Assembly: GCA_030141605.1 (NCBI GenBank)
Contig: JAQGDQ010000171.1
Location: forward strand, 228,426 to 290,425
Direction: 5' to 3'
DNA from: Tubiluchus corallicola
Lineage: Eukaryota; Priapulida; Priapulimorpha; Priapulimorphida; Tubiluchidae
DNA length: 62,000 bases
Each line of letters starts with the position of its first letter. Position 1 is the stretch's first letter. The position numbers were made by a program, and so were the translations under genes. The notes under the pieces were generated by a model, which searched no databases, was not told the origin of the DNA, and saw nothing but the letters and a program-made list of their open reading frames with translations. This document shows, piece by piece, positions 25,546 to 36,651 of the stretch.

Positions 25546-26994
25546 ATTTATTGTATAGAATGCATTAAAAGACTCGGTTAATGTTTTAAATAAGTGAACC
25601 ACTGAGTTAATTGTTTTAATGACGCCTACAAATCTGCTAGTGAAAAGAAAAATATAACTGAATGGTTTTATGTAGCAAGTGTAAAATCATTCTTTCTTAT
25701 AAATGTGAATTATGCTATCGGTTTTATTTATGCTACTATATAGTACTTTTAAGCGGACTGTGCACTCTTCATTGTCTAAACTTGATCCCACACGTAAACC
25801 ATTCACGTATTGATGACGTTGAAGTTTTGTTGGCATTTTACGATATTTAAGAGCGTTGAAAACGTTACAAACCATGAACCTAAAGTTCTAATTGTTTCCT
25901 AAATCATTCTTGATTATATTTGTCGGTTGTAAAAGCTTTATATTTATAGTTTTATTATTTGTATGGTAAACTAAAGCATATTCTACTCTACTCTCACTCC
26001 TGACGAATACATCAAACAAAATATACAGTGCATATTCTAGTGTTCTAATAGTGGGAAGGTATTTTATAATGTTTACAGGTAAACTCCAATTTCTCGTCTT
26101 CTCGGTCATGTAATCTGTAAACTCCCTTTCATCATTTGTCTATAGAGACCTAGCTGTTATTCGTGCGCACTGATAAAAGTTTAATAACGCTACGACTATT
26201 GATTTAAAATTGAGAATATTTTGGCAAAACATTTCAGCTTGCAGGTATTGTTGTTTCATAATATTGTTCATTTGCAAAAGTTCATTTGTCCACGTGGGGA
26301 TGATAATGTATTGCTTTAACCAATAGATCTAGTCAATGTCCTTTATGTATTCTTTTTCTAAATAAACCTATTGACCAGAAAGATTTAGCACTTTAGCCAA
26401 GAAATTAACAAGTTGAAGTCTTGTTCAGGACAGAGAGCCTGTTGTACATTTTCTGGCGGAAGGGAGCTGTTTTAATTCTTGAAAGTAAACAAAGTCATGT
26501 ACGGAAGTCTGTTGTAAGCCCAGGCAATCTAACCAATGTTGTATGTTCATATATGCAGTATAACATAGTGCTGCCGGTATCAACCGCATCAGTCACAGCA
26601 TACCTATTACGACTTTTGGTTGCGGCAGAACCGAAGACCACATCATTGCCAAGGATATTTCTCTTAGATTAAAAACTGAACCAACAGAAGAACCAACCAA
26701 CTGGTCGCATTCTGGTGCACATACATCTCGCTGAACTTATAACCGTTGTCGCAGGCGATCACCCATCCGTTTACTAACTAGGCTCGATGCAGTTTGACTA
26801 TCGTAGCCAAGTAGCCACCGTGACTACTCGGCTGGTTACCGATTATTAGAGGTTAAATACATTTTCATTGGTGATTATAATGTCCACTGTCAATTATAAT
26901 TATGTAAAGAACTAATCAGACGCTAAAAATAAACGAAAGCGCGAAATCTAAACATACGATGGCTCATTTATGAACGTAGTCAAAACAAAAGCAA
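25546..26994. other. Gene-free region
   Basis: Several 60-85 codon frames (25662-25850, 25888-26109, 26421-26672) lack recognisable features. Confidence 0.35.
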
Positions 26995-27155
26995 ATTTAT
27001 TATTTCGAAATTTAGGGTTACTAAATGAAAATTTCGAGAAACGAAGTTAAAATTTCGGCTTAATAACTCGAAATTCCGACTTAGTAAGGTTCTACTTACA
27101 TTCTCGAAATTTCGTGTTACTAAATCAAAATTTCAAGATACAAAGTGAAAATGTC
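26995..27155. repeat. Degenerate short-period array with CGAAATTTCG-like motif
   Basis: Five or six loosely spaced copies of AAATTTCG / CGAAATT alternating with TTACTAA / TTAGTAA-like blocks. A similar single motif (GTTAGTAAGTCGAAATTTCG) recurs near 28502. Probably a decayed satellite or element interior. Confidence 0.5.
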
Positions 27156-27317
27156 GACAGGTTTACAACTAATAACTTTCAACAATGAATTTAGTGAGAA
27201 GATATCATATTGGCCTGTTACTGTTAAAAACCAAAAATGACCAAATTTCTTGTTTAATGCAACTTGGGAAACAACTCTATTTAAACAATTTGCTCCGCTC
27301 GGCACCTCTAATACGGC

Positions 27318-27687
27318 AATAAGCCTTTTCACAGTTCCAGCGATTGATGATGATTGTGAAAAGGTCAAACGTTAAGTGTACCAGACAACGCGTTTGTGTA
27401 CACTTGACAACGCCTCCCAGCCCATGCTATTGTAATAGAAACAGTTTTACCAGTTAGCTAGAACCTTACCTAGTTCATTTTTTCTTGTTCCCAAGCAAGA
27501 TCCTGCTAGAAAAATCACTCTACGGACAGACTAATGCATAATTAACTAAAGTCCACAACTGAAGTTACTAAGCTGATACGGCAGACGGTTTTTCTTTACC
27601 CACATGTAGACGCGTTGCTGTGGTACACTTAACCTTTGACCTACAGCAACTACGCGTGTCCGCAACGAAACTGTGAAAAGGCTTATT
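27318..27687 (+). mobile_element. Local MITE family A, intact copy 2
   Basis: Terminal inverted repeats AATAAGCCTTTTCACAGTT and AACTGTGAAAAGGCTTATT pair perfectly at the tips. Subterminal blocks are also inverted (GTTAAGTGTACCA left, TGGTACACTTAACC right), giving long imperfect arms. TA dinucleotides at positions 2-3 from the tips may be the target. No ORF, about 370 bp. Confidence 0.9.
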
Positions 27688-29224
27688 GTGTGAATACTTA
27701 CGCGAAGTCAAAATCTGTAGAGTCTTGTTAGATTTGAGGTCATTTGCGCTGTATGAGTAAAAAACGATGTTTTCTCTCTTGTTATTCTTGTTACTTGCAC
27801 TCTATGTACGTCATAATATATATGCCTATGTTCTAAAATGATCAGGAAATTAGGAATATAACTTTCAAACCTTTCTCGGATTAACTTACAGTATCATTAA
27901 TGTAGTCAGAACATTATAACTGGGATTTAACAATATCGCCTATCTGCATCACTAAATTTTGTGGCTCTTCCTACAAGTTAATTGTACTTGATCATGGTTT
28001 TCTTAGAGTGGCCGAAAATGACTGTTTTTCGCTTCATGGCTTTCCGGATGTCCTGAATCGAAAAATTAATCCCTGTCTTGCCAAGGGAGACTGAGACGAT
28101 TCATTTAATATGCCACTTGTCGCAAGAGTGACTTGCGACGAAACGAGCGACTCAACTATTCAATAAATACGATCGTATAATTGACAAAATCGCTATGAAA
28201 CAGAAACTGAAGAACACCAAACTCGCCCTCTTTCCGATTATTGGATCCATTATACCAGTAAAATGTGCGAATATTTTTTATGCTAACCACCTCCTATTTT
28301 ATTCTCTTTTATGATGGCAACAGACTGGTACATAGTTATTAAAGAACCAGCTTATAATGAAGCAAAATACTTTTGGGTGCCTTCGCTAGAACTTAGATTC
28401 AAAGTCCCAAACAATTAACAGTCACATTGGTGAAGTTTTTGTTTATATTATCGACAGCTTTGTAGGTTTAAAATACTCAGTAATTAGGGCTGTATATAGG
28501 GTTAGTAAGTCGAAATTTCGAGTTTTTACTATGTGCCTGAACGACAAGCCAATGTTTAAAAAAGATCCTAGTAAATCGTCGAGATAAATCTTACGTAAAC
28601 GCAGCGGTCTGAAAATAAGTAAAACCGTAGTTGGTAAAATACACTAATTTATTGTTAATTGCACAACCGAATAAACTTGAAAGTTGGAATATTTTTATCT
28701 TTTGTTGTGCACGCGGAAGACTTTGGTATAATAAATGTCTTAAAGACCGAATTACCATACACCATGTATCAAGTTTTAAAAACCCGGTTTGAAATTATAG
28801 CAACTTATCCACCGCCTAATCCTTGATCCACCACCTAAGCCGTTTCAAACAGATTGAACTAGAAGCTACTTGTATTCTGACGAAGGGCACAAAACAAGAA
28901 AGTCATCTAAAGTGGCCTAGTCAAGAAACTGGAGTTCATTTATTAAAGGTTTATTACCTCTTTCTCGTCATTTTAATGATCAGATTTTGCAAAAAGTTAT
29001 TGCTACACAGATAAGTGCATTGTCGCTCCGACTTTGGAAGTCAAAATCTCTTCTGTTTTTGCAAAAAATGAAAATTGGTGTAGTTTTTGGCAAAGTTTGT
29101 GCAACGTCTTACCTATATCACGCTGTTACTACTACTATTACTAATATTGTTATTATTTGTGTTTCATTATGAATATCATGATTAGTGAAAAGCAGTGATT
29201 TTATTTTATTTATTCTGTTTCTAG
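27688..29224. other. Upstream region of ZP2
   Basis: No TATA-type promoter could be assigned. A splice acceptor (TTCTGTTTCTAG) ends at 29224, so ZP2 probably has an upstream non-coding exon or receives a spliced leader; that exon was not located. Confidence 0.35.
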
Positions 29225-29246
29225 ATCACAACCAGCTGAAGTTGTT

Positions 29247-29288
29247 ATGATAATTCGAGAATTTGCGGCAGCATTGTTCTGCTGCCTG
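29247..29288 (+). CDS. ZP2 exon 1: start and signal peptide
   Basis: ATG at 29247, 14 codons (MIIREFAAALFCCL), donor GTAAGT at 29289, phase 0. The acceptor at 29224 gives a 22-base leader before the ATG. Confidence 0.85.
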
Positions 29289-32200
29289 GTAAGTATCTTT
29301 ACCATACAGAATATTTAATTGCATTGACTAATCGAGTAACTTACTGACAGGCTGCCTGACTGACACTTTAATCAACTTACAGAGCAACCGGCTAACTAAC
29401 AAAAGAAAAAAGTTGTTGCAGCCTTATAATTTTCAAAGAAGAGCTATTTTATAGTCTGTCATTTTATTAAACGACCATTCACCTCACTGGCCAACTGACC
29501 GACTAACTGACTGACACTGAGCACGCTATAACTATTTTATACTAATTTGAGTGAAATTGAAAAATAAACAAATATTAATGTTGATCGAGTTGCTACAAAA
29601 AATTGTTTTCAAATCTAAGCACTAACGAGGCAAAATTTTCCAGGTTGCCAAAACGTCGGGATTCTCTTTTGGCTACAGTTCAGGATACGGTGGTGGAGGC
29701 TACAGCGGAGCTGGGGGTTATGGTGGGGGAGGTAGTCATGGAGGACATAGTGGAGGGTATGGGGGAGGAGGATATGGTGCAGGGGGTTATGGGCTGAGCT
29801 ATTCAGGTGGATATGGGGGTTATTCTGGAGGGCACGGTGGGGGCTATGGAGGACATGGTGGGGGCCATGGGGGTCACGGAGGAGGTCACGGAGGCCATGG
29901 AGGATATGGCTATCAGCCCTTGTATTACTATGGCTATCTTCATAAGCACACGACTACGACGCATGCACCGTATGTATACTTCAGACGTCACACTGTTCCA
30001 TACGAGGACCTGTACGAGTCAACGTACACCGACCATTACGTGTTTCACACCCCAAGTCCATGCTACGGATATGGGTGCAAAAAAGGTGACAGTTACGGGT
30101 ACGGCGGTAGTGGCGGACATCAAGGCGACTCATACGGTTATGGATCCAGCGGTTATGGCGGTCATGGCCGAACTGGTTATGGTTCTGATGGGTACGGAGG
30201 CTACGGTTCGGACTATGGAGGTCATGGCGGGTATGGCAGGACAGATTATCTTGACGGTTACGGTGATACTGGGTACAGCAGCGGAGGAAGCAGTTACGAA
30301 CACAATTCTGTTAACAGAGGATATGGTCAGAACTCGTACGGCCAAAGCAGCGGATACGGCAAAGAATCTCATTCGTCTAACAGCTACGAATCAAACGAAA
30401 TAACAGGTACCTAATTTGACCAAAGATTAAATGCACGACATTTTTTAAACAAACGACGCTAAAACTCTAGAGATTATTTTGCATTTATCAGTTTACGAGA
30501 GTAATGTAGGAATAAGTACTATACTCGCAACCAACTGTGTGATGACCAGCCGTAAATATTTTAAGTTCAGTTAACATTGGCACAAGCATACCTAGTGCTG
30601 CTAAGGATCATAGCACGCAATAAACCTGTCACATTGCTGAGATCAAAGATCAAAGTTACAAATTTCAATGTCAGAGCTGTAATTTCTATAGCAAACAAAA
30701 GATGTGTCCTCAACGAGCTTGAAGGACAAATTAAAGGATCACAGCAAGGTACAAGGTTACTAAATTTCGTGTGTGTCGAAGACAGGTGATAAAAAATAAA
30801 CTTATTTTTGGTAAAGGGACCGTTACGTGCTATACCCCGATTGGCCTTGTTTTAGCGATATATACAAAAAATACACCGGAACTGTGGATTTTTCAGTCAA
30901 CAGCCCAGAAAAAATTTGTAGATGTCAGATAGCGGTTATGTCAGAACTGGTTATGGTTCTGATTAGTAGGAAAGCTACGGCCGAATTGGCCACGCTAAAG
31001 AGACAGATTATAAATTTAGGGAAACTCTAACAACTAATAATTAGTTGTACACATTAACGTACAATGTGTCAACCAAAACTCTAAATGTTTTAGATATCAA
31101 AACAACATGCGATGGACATTATAAAACATTACGAATTGATCTGACTTTCAAAAGTGGTTTCTACGGTAAGATATTCGCGAAAGGCTACTACGGAGTGGAG
31201 AGATGCTCGGCCCAAGGTGATGGCTCTTATCATCTTAGTTTCACACTTCCTCTGGATGGATGTGGTACACAAGAATCAATTGATGTTGATAGGGTAAGCA
31301 TTTCACAAACATTTAGAATAAGTTAAATTACTAGATCAAAAATCGTGCGTTTTATACCTTTGTGTGTAATGATAAGTCACCCTTTTCGAATAAAATAATA
31401 GTTTTCGGTTATCTCATTTCATACTTACGAGTCTTCTTATGTTCTCTTTTTGTTACTTGAGCATTTAATGCGGGTATAAAATGATTCATAATGTCATAGA
31501 GAAATACGCTCTCCGTTCGTTGAGCTTCAGTTTCAACGATTACTTGTCAGGAGTACAACGTTTGTTAGTTTGTTGTACGCTCTTATATACGTAGTGATCT
31601 TTATCCTTCAAAAGGCCAGATTTACCATTATGATGTATTTGCCATTAGTTGTTTCATAACTCATAGATTTCCTTCCAAAAGTCTCTTCAAGTCTTTTTTA
31701 AGTTCAACTTCACCAATAAGGCTTTTAAAAAAATTTCAGTCTTCTGGTTATGGTGGTTATAGTAGTGGATACCAGCATAAGTACACATACAAGAACACGT
31801 TAGTTGTAATGGAACACAGTGGATACGGATACGGTGTTCTTGAAGCAAAGGATCGAGCCTATTCTGTCTACTGTACCATTGAGGACAAGAATCAGAACCA
31901 GTACCAGCAACCTACAACTCAAAGCTACGGGTATTGTATAATGCCTTAGTTTTCTACCGTGTACAGCTGTGCACATGTTGCTCAATAACATTGAGACTAT
32001 AAACAGTAGGAGCATCAATTTTATTAAACCAAACTTTACTCATTTTTATATTTGCCCTTCGGAGTGTAAATTGAAGAAAATTTTTACCTGCTTTGTGCGA
32101 AGTATTACAAATCTTCAAAGAGTAACACATTTAATTATTTTTTGTGTCTTTTAAGTCATTTAGATTGTGTAAAGAAAATTTAAACTTAAAAAATAATTAA

Positions 32201-35200
32201 TTTTTATGAATACCTATTAGAATTAATTATCCATCTGCATTATTAATGCTATTACTTCATGTGTATCAACTATACTGTTAGGTGCAATTAGTCTGTGTGA
32301 ATAATTAGTCTGTGCGAAAAATTAGTCTAACACAGACTAATAACACTAAACAGCGTAGTGAACATTCAATTATAGGTACATGACAGTCGTTGCTTCAAAT
32401 TTTCATTTTGCATCTGCAGATATATGATAACTTTTAGTTAAAGTATTCATTTTATGTTTTTCAGCTATGGATCACAATATCAGCAACAGAGTCAACATCA
32501 ATCAACTCAGCAGCAACCTCAAGCACCCAACGTCTACCTCAAGGTCGTTGATGGCCATGAACCGTCCGCCCAACCAACAACTGGTCTAGTGGTGGGAGAG
32601 TATGCTTCGTTAGTCATTTACTACCAACACACAGGTATGACAAATTTTTTGCTTAAATTAACAGCAATATTAATAAATTTATAATCTTTATTACAAGATG
32701 ATTGTGACGGATGGCATGACCACAATGACTAACTTTTTGAAAATAAACTTCTAATTGGGAAAGAAATTATGTGAAAAGTCGGGACTGGTTCCGCATGGCC
32801 ACTAGACTACTCGGACGACTATTTACAAATCCCTGCACTCTTTTGCCAGCTTTTAACATCAATGTTTACAGTCTTGCATCAAATGAACTTGTACGTTTAT
32901 TCCTGTCCTAGATAATACCCTAGAATCTAGATAAATCTGTGAACACTCAAATTTTGTTTTAGTGCAGTCTTTTATTTCAAACACTGAGCGCTTTAAATAG
33001 TATTGACTTTGTTACTCTTGCTACTTATTACAACATTTTTGTACATTGTGGTCACCATTGTTCTGCTTCTGCCTAGCGTTTCGCTCCCACTAGGTGAGAA
33101 TATACATCAGTTGTAAAACTGTCTGTTTCAAACCTAGTTATATGTTACATCTTCAATAAATTATGATGAAACCATTTCCAAACTTACATTTACCTCTTCG
33201 CATTGATCTCCTTTCGGTTAAATTTAATATTTAGTTGTTGATAATAACAATAACATTTATTTTATAATTGCTGTTCTCGGTGTCTATTTCTTCGTTTTTG
33301 AAAACGAGGTGATTCCCAGATTCGAAACTTCTTTACCTAATTATGGTCGCTGATCAATTCATTGTAATGATGGACGTGGTATACCAGCTAATAATAATAT
33401 CATTAATGAACTTTCAGATCACTATGATGTAGCAGTAAGCAACTGTTTTGCGCACGATGGAACTGGTTATTACAAAGTGCTGCTCATTGACGAAAATGGG
33501 TAAGGTGAAAAAGGTGACGCAAAAAATGCACCAAAGTTTTGATCACGACATTATACGGAAAAAGTAACAGAATCGATTAAAAAGCGCTACACTATGTAAC
33601 AAACGTCTATGTATAAACACGAAAAATTTTAAGTCATTCCGTTAGCTTTCTTCAAACATACAGCAGTTTTATGACAACAAGTCAAAAAAGTCGAAAAAAC
33701 TTTGTGTCACTATTGCTGAAATGTACAGCAAGTGGCTCTACTTGCCCAACATTTTCACTTCCAACAGCTGACACATTTTTTTCACTTCTGTAACGTGTAT
33801 TTTCGTCCTGTATTCAACCGTTTTTACCTTTAGTTCCTGTGTATCAAACAGTTCTGTGTTGCCATTATACTCTTTCTCTGGAAATTCCAAATAGCGTAAT
33901 ACAAATGATTAAGTCACATTTTTTCTTGGCAATAGATCTTTATCAGTGCTTGGAATTTCTCTGCTGATAACCATGTTGTAAACTGGTTAATTCTTTTACT
34001 GTTTTACTTTCTGTCTTGACTTCTATATAAGTCACTGAACGTGGCCATTTTTCAGTTGAATGTTAGCTGACATTGTTCAGGCATTTACATTTTCAACATG
34101 CAAACACATTTCGGTCATTAATTAAAAACCACTAAAATTATAATCAGGTAACTTTCATAGCCAAACGCTATATATTGCATTAATCAGCTGTGAAATTTTA
34201 ACTTTGTGTGCACTCGCTTCCAATATTATTGTAATCTAAACAGCGACACAGTTTTCTGCGCCATCCGGTATATCCTTAATATAAGTCAGTATATGAGTGG
34301 CAATAAGAAATCTGCAATTGTGCACTAAACTTAGAGGTCCAGTATACTGTAAAAATGGAAAGAAATTGAATCTGAACTGATCTGGGGATCTATTCAATCC
34401 AAGCTGAATAATGTATGCACCTTGTAGCTCACAGCCCCTACGTTTTTGGTTCAAATCCAAGTAGTTTACAAATTCTGTTTTAACACAGGTGTTCAGCAAA
34501 CCCAGAGCACGTCAGCCAGCTACGTGAAGACTTTGAAAACAGTGGCTACTCTAATGATAAATCTATCTACACCTCATTCCGAGCGTTCAAGTTTCCCGAC
34601 AGATACAACGTTTACTTTCAGTGTAGCATTGAAATATGTTACGGAAGCTGTTATAAGGTACCCGGATTTTATTACCAATCGACGCATTTCTTGTAGAGAA
34701 GCACTTTGCTCTTCAGTTTTCGTCATCATTTGCGTGCATAAAAATCAATTAAGGAGCAGAACAGATTGAAACTGTTGCTATTGGTATTAATGTATTTAAA
34801 CCCAGTTAATTATATTTTCATATATCTATGGTACAGCACATTGTAATTACTTGTGCGCTTAGTTAGTTTTATTTACAACAAAACTTTGTTCAAGGATAGA
34901 GTTTCGACACATGGCTATTAACTCTATTTACATCTGCTTGACTCTATTCAGAAAATGAATATCGTTTTTTATTATTGCCCGCGTTCCTTTTCAAATAAAA
35001 ATTTTGTGCCAAGAAATTGATAATTATTTACATGTTTCAGCAAAAAATAAAATATGAAGGTTTTAGATGGTGGTGTGTGTGCAGATGATTATAAGCTTCA
35101 GAAATTTGGTTGCAACTTTTTTTTTAAAACAAGGTTAAGTCTTGCTTGAAATCTAGAAGATACATAAATGCCACCTATTCACGAATTAATTCTTTCTTTT

Positions 35201-36651
35201 AGAAATCATGTAGTCCGGGAGAGGTACAAGGCTACGGTCAGCAAAACGAGGTGCAACACGACAGGTACAAACGATCAGCAGTTGGAAATGGCACAGAAGA
35301 ACAGCAGACAGAAGAGAAGCACACCGTCGAAGCAAAGGAGCTGTTTAGAGCTCTTACTATAATATTGCCAGGCGAAGAGCCAGATCCATCAAGTAAGTTA
35401 AGCGTTGTGAGTTACTGATCGATGATGTGACTAATTATTAAACGTTTCGAATAAGATTACTGTCTAGAATAATGATGATCATTAGATTTACAGAGAAAAA
35501 TTTAATTTTTTCGAACCCAGGTTACCTTTTCTCTGTTAGCCTAATGATCTAGTCCATTAAAGCAAAACCGGATCCAATTCTTAAACTGTAAATCAAAAAC
35601 ATCAGCTCTTTAAAATACTGAAAGGAAACATACTATTTTTTCAAAAAATGGCTTGTGTGAAAGAATTACTGCCACGCAAACATAATTTCGCGTGCACTAG
35701 CGCCTGCATTTTGAAAACGCATTTCACAAAAACAGGTGATGTACCTCTCAGCTCAGATGTGTTAGTTTGTGACGAACTACACACGTTCGACAGCTCATGC
35801 GTGAGCACAGTATTAAATTTGAAATTTGAATTTTTATCTTAAAACCTCCCTAGTTTTAGTACACCACGCTGAATTTCTTACAGTAGCACTGTACTTCAAT
35901 TTTCGGTTTCGCAAACACGTGCAACAGGCTCATGAAAGATTTTATTTTTGAAAATTATGTTAGTTTGTGATGTCATCAATAGTTGGGCTCGCCCGCCGTT
36001 AATTAAGTTTTTTTAACCGATCGTTTAATTATCAGAAACGCTGTTGTAGTATTAATTGTGTTACAACGTATGCTTTTATCATATTGAAAATGGGGTGGTA
36101 TGTGAAAAATCACCCTGTCGTCTTTTAACTGTAATCAGGTTTTCACATTACAATGTTCTTGAAACAGGTTTTTAAATAACGTAAGCTACTAGAAAAAGCC
36201 CCTCGGGCACAAACGTGGATAACAAGAGCAGGATAACCAGCTAGGATCAATAGGCTTACTGTTTATAATCACGTTATTGCAATTGTAACGATATAAGGCG
36301 CCTTAACACCATTTCAATGTTGTTCGCTTAGGACAAGTGGAAGTAATATTATACATGTATCATGTACTCATATCCTGTATAGGGTTTTTTGCGAACTTCC
36401 ACTAGTCCAACCTTATTCTTAGCATTACCATGCCGCTAGAGGCATTGAGTTTTCAGGGCTTCATTATTTCAAATGTATTTTCAGCATTCACTAAAGGAAC
36501 TTACCTGCAGAATACACAAGAAATGTGCATTTCCAAGGCTGGCTTCGCCTGGGGAATAGTCATCATGGGCGCCATCTTGATCATCGCCATCATCGTCTGC
36601 GTGCTGTTGTGCATACGAACCAGACAAGCAAAGGAGCTCTCGGGGTGCTGA
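29247..36651 (+). CDS. ZP2: Gly/Tyr/His-rich zona pellucida-domain membrane protein
   Basis: Nine exons, 29247-29288, 29644-30406, 31094-31293, 31740-31930, 32465-32634, 33418-33499, 34489-34657, 35203-35392, 36485-36651, with consensus splice sites and matching phases, give 657 residues and a stop. Layout: signal peptide 1-19 (MIIREFAAALFCCLVAKTSG region); Gly/Tyr/His-rich repeats 20-105; Tyr/His/Thr-rich stretch 107-163; second Gly/Tyr region to 268; ZP-N about 269-384 (C274, then FYGKIFAKGYYGVERC and LPLDGCGT); Gln-rich linker 385-420; ZP-C 421-545 (DHYDVAVSNCFAHDG, IDENGC, FRAFKFPD); furin site RYKR 560-563; membrane span about 624-646; 11-residue tail. By family analogy it is secreted, furin-trimmed and polymerises into extracellular matrix; the GY-rich arm resembles cuticle or adhesive matrix proteins. 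Same strand and intron pattern as ZP1. Domain call is firm; tissue role is unknown. Confidence 0.92.
29644..30406 (+). CDS. ZP2 exon 2: Gly/Tyr/His-rich region
   Basis: Acceptor TTTTCCAG ends at 29643, donor GTACCT starts at 30407, phase 1 at the end. Repeats of GGYGG, GGHGG and SGGYG, then YYYGYLHKHTTTTHAPYVYF and, after CYGYGC, more GYG/SYG repeats. Guanine-rich codon usage contrasts strongly with the A+T-rich surroundings. Confidence 0.88.
30927..31015 (+). pseudogene. Decayed copy of Gly-rich coding sequence inside ZP2 intron 2
   Basis: AGCGGTTATG, AGAACTGGTTATGGTTCTGA, AAGCTACGG and GACAGATTAT occur here in the same order as in exon 2 around 30148-30249, with gaps and in-frame stops (TAG after GGTTCTGAT). 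Looks like a duplicated part of exon 2 now outside the coding frame. Confidence 0.7.
31094..31293 (+). CDS. ZP2 exon 3: ZP-N core
   Basis: Acceptor ATGTTTTAG ends at 31093 (phase 1), donor GTAAGC at 31294. Carries the ZP-N signature: IKTTCDG, FKSGFYGKIFAKGYYG, then RCSAQGDGSY and LPLDGCGTQ. Confidence 0.9.
31740..31930 (+). CDS. ZP2 exon 4: small GY insert and end of ZP-N
   Basis: Acceptor AAATTTCAG ends at 31739, donor GTATTG at 31931. Opens with SSGYGGYSSGYQ, then beta-strand-like KYTYKNTLVVMEH and the ZP cysteine in YSVYCTIED. The open frame in the opposite strand is a shadow. Confidence 0.85.
32465..32634 (+). CDS. ZP2 exon 5: Gln-rich linker and start of ZP-C
   Basis: Acceptor TTTTTCAG ends at 32464, donor GTATGA at 32635. 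Codes SQYQQQSQHQSTQQQPQAP, then NVYLKVVDGHEPS and GLVVGEYASLVIYYQHT. Confidence 0.88.
33418..33499 (+). CDS. ZP2 exon 6: ZP-C strand with conserved Cys
   Basis: Acceptor CTTTCAG ends at 33417, donor GTAAGG at 33500. Codes DHYDVAVSNCFAHDG, TGYYKVLLIDENG; the DV.V..C.A.DG and LID..GC pattern is diagnostic of ZP-C. This is the exon whose counterpart is missing upstream of ZP1. Confidence 0.9.
34489..34657 (+). CDS. ZP2 exon 7: ZP-C core
   Basis: Acceptor TTTAACACAG ends at 34488, donor GTACCC at 34658. Codes GCSANPEHVSQ, FRAFKFPDRYNVYFQC, IEICYGSCYK. Matches ZP1 exon a residue for residue in cysteine spacing and in both boundary phases. Confidence 0.92.
35203..35392 (+). CDS. ZP2 exon 8: last ZP cysteine and furin site
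   Basis: Acceptor TTTCTTTTAG ends at 35202, donor GTAAGT at 35393. Codes KSCSPGEVQ, a furin site RYKR, then an acidic Glu-rich segment. The 35168-35362 frame in another phase is a shadow of this exon. Confidence 0.88.
36485..36651 (+). CDS. ZP2 exon 9: membrane anchor and stop
   Basis: Acceptor TATTTTCAG ends at 36484; phase 1; TGA at 36649-36651. Codes MCISKAGFAWG, a span of about 22 hydrophobic residues ending IVCVLLC, and the tail IRTRQAKELSGC, with a C-terminal Cys. Confidence 0.9.

Noticed and set aside
29807-30403. 198-codon Met/Thr/Ala-rich frame
   Set aside because: Shadow of ZP2 exon 2; the Gly/Tyr frame joins the signal-peptide exon and ZP-N exon in phase.
30577-31030. Open frames inside ZP2 intron 2
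   Set aside because: Not flanked by phase-compatible splice sites; part is the decayed Gly-rich copy.
35168-35362. 64-codon basic frame
   Set aside because: Shadow of ZP2 exon 8, whose correct frame carries the ZP cysteine and furin site.
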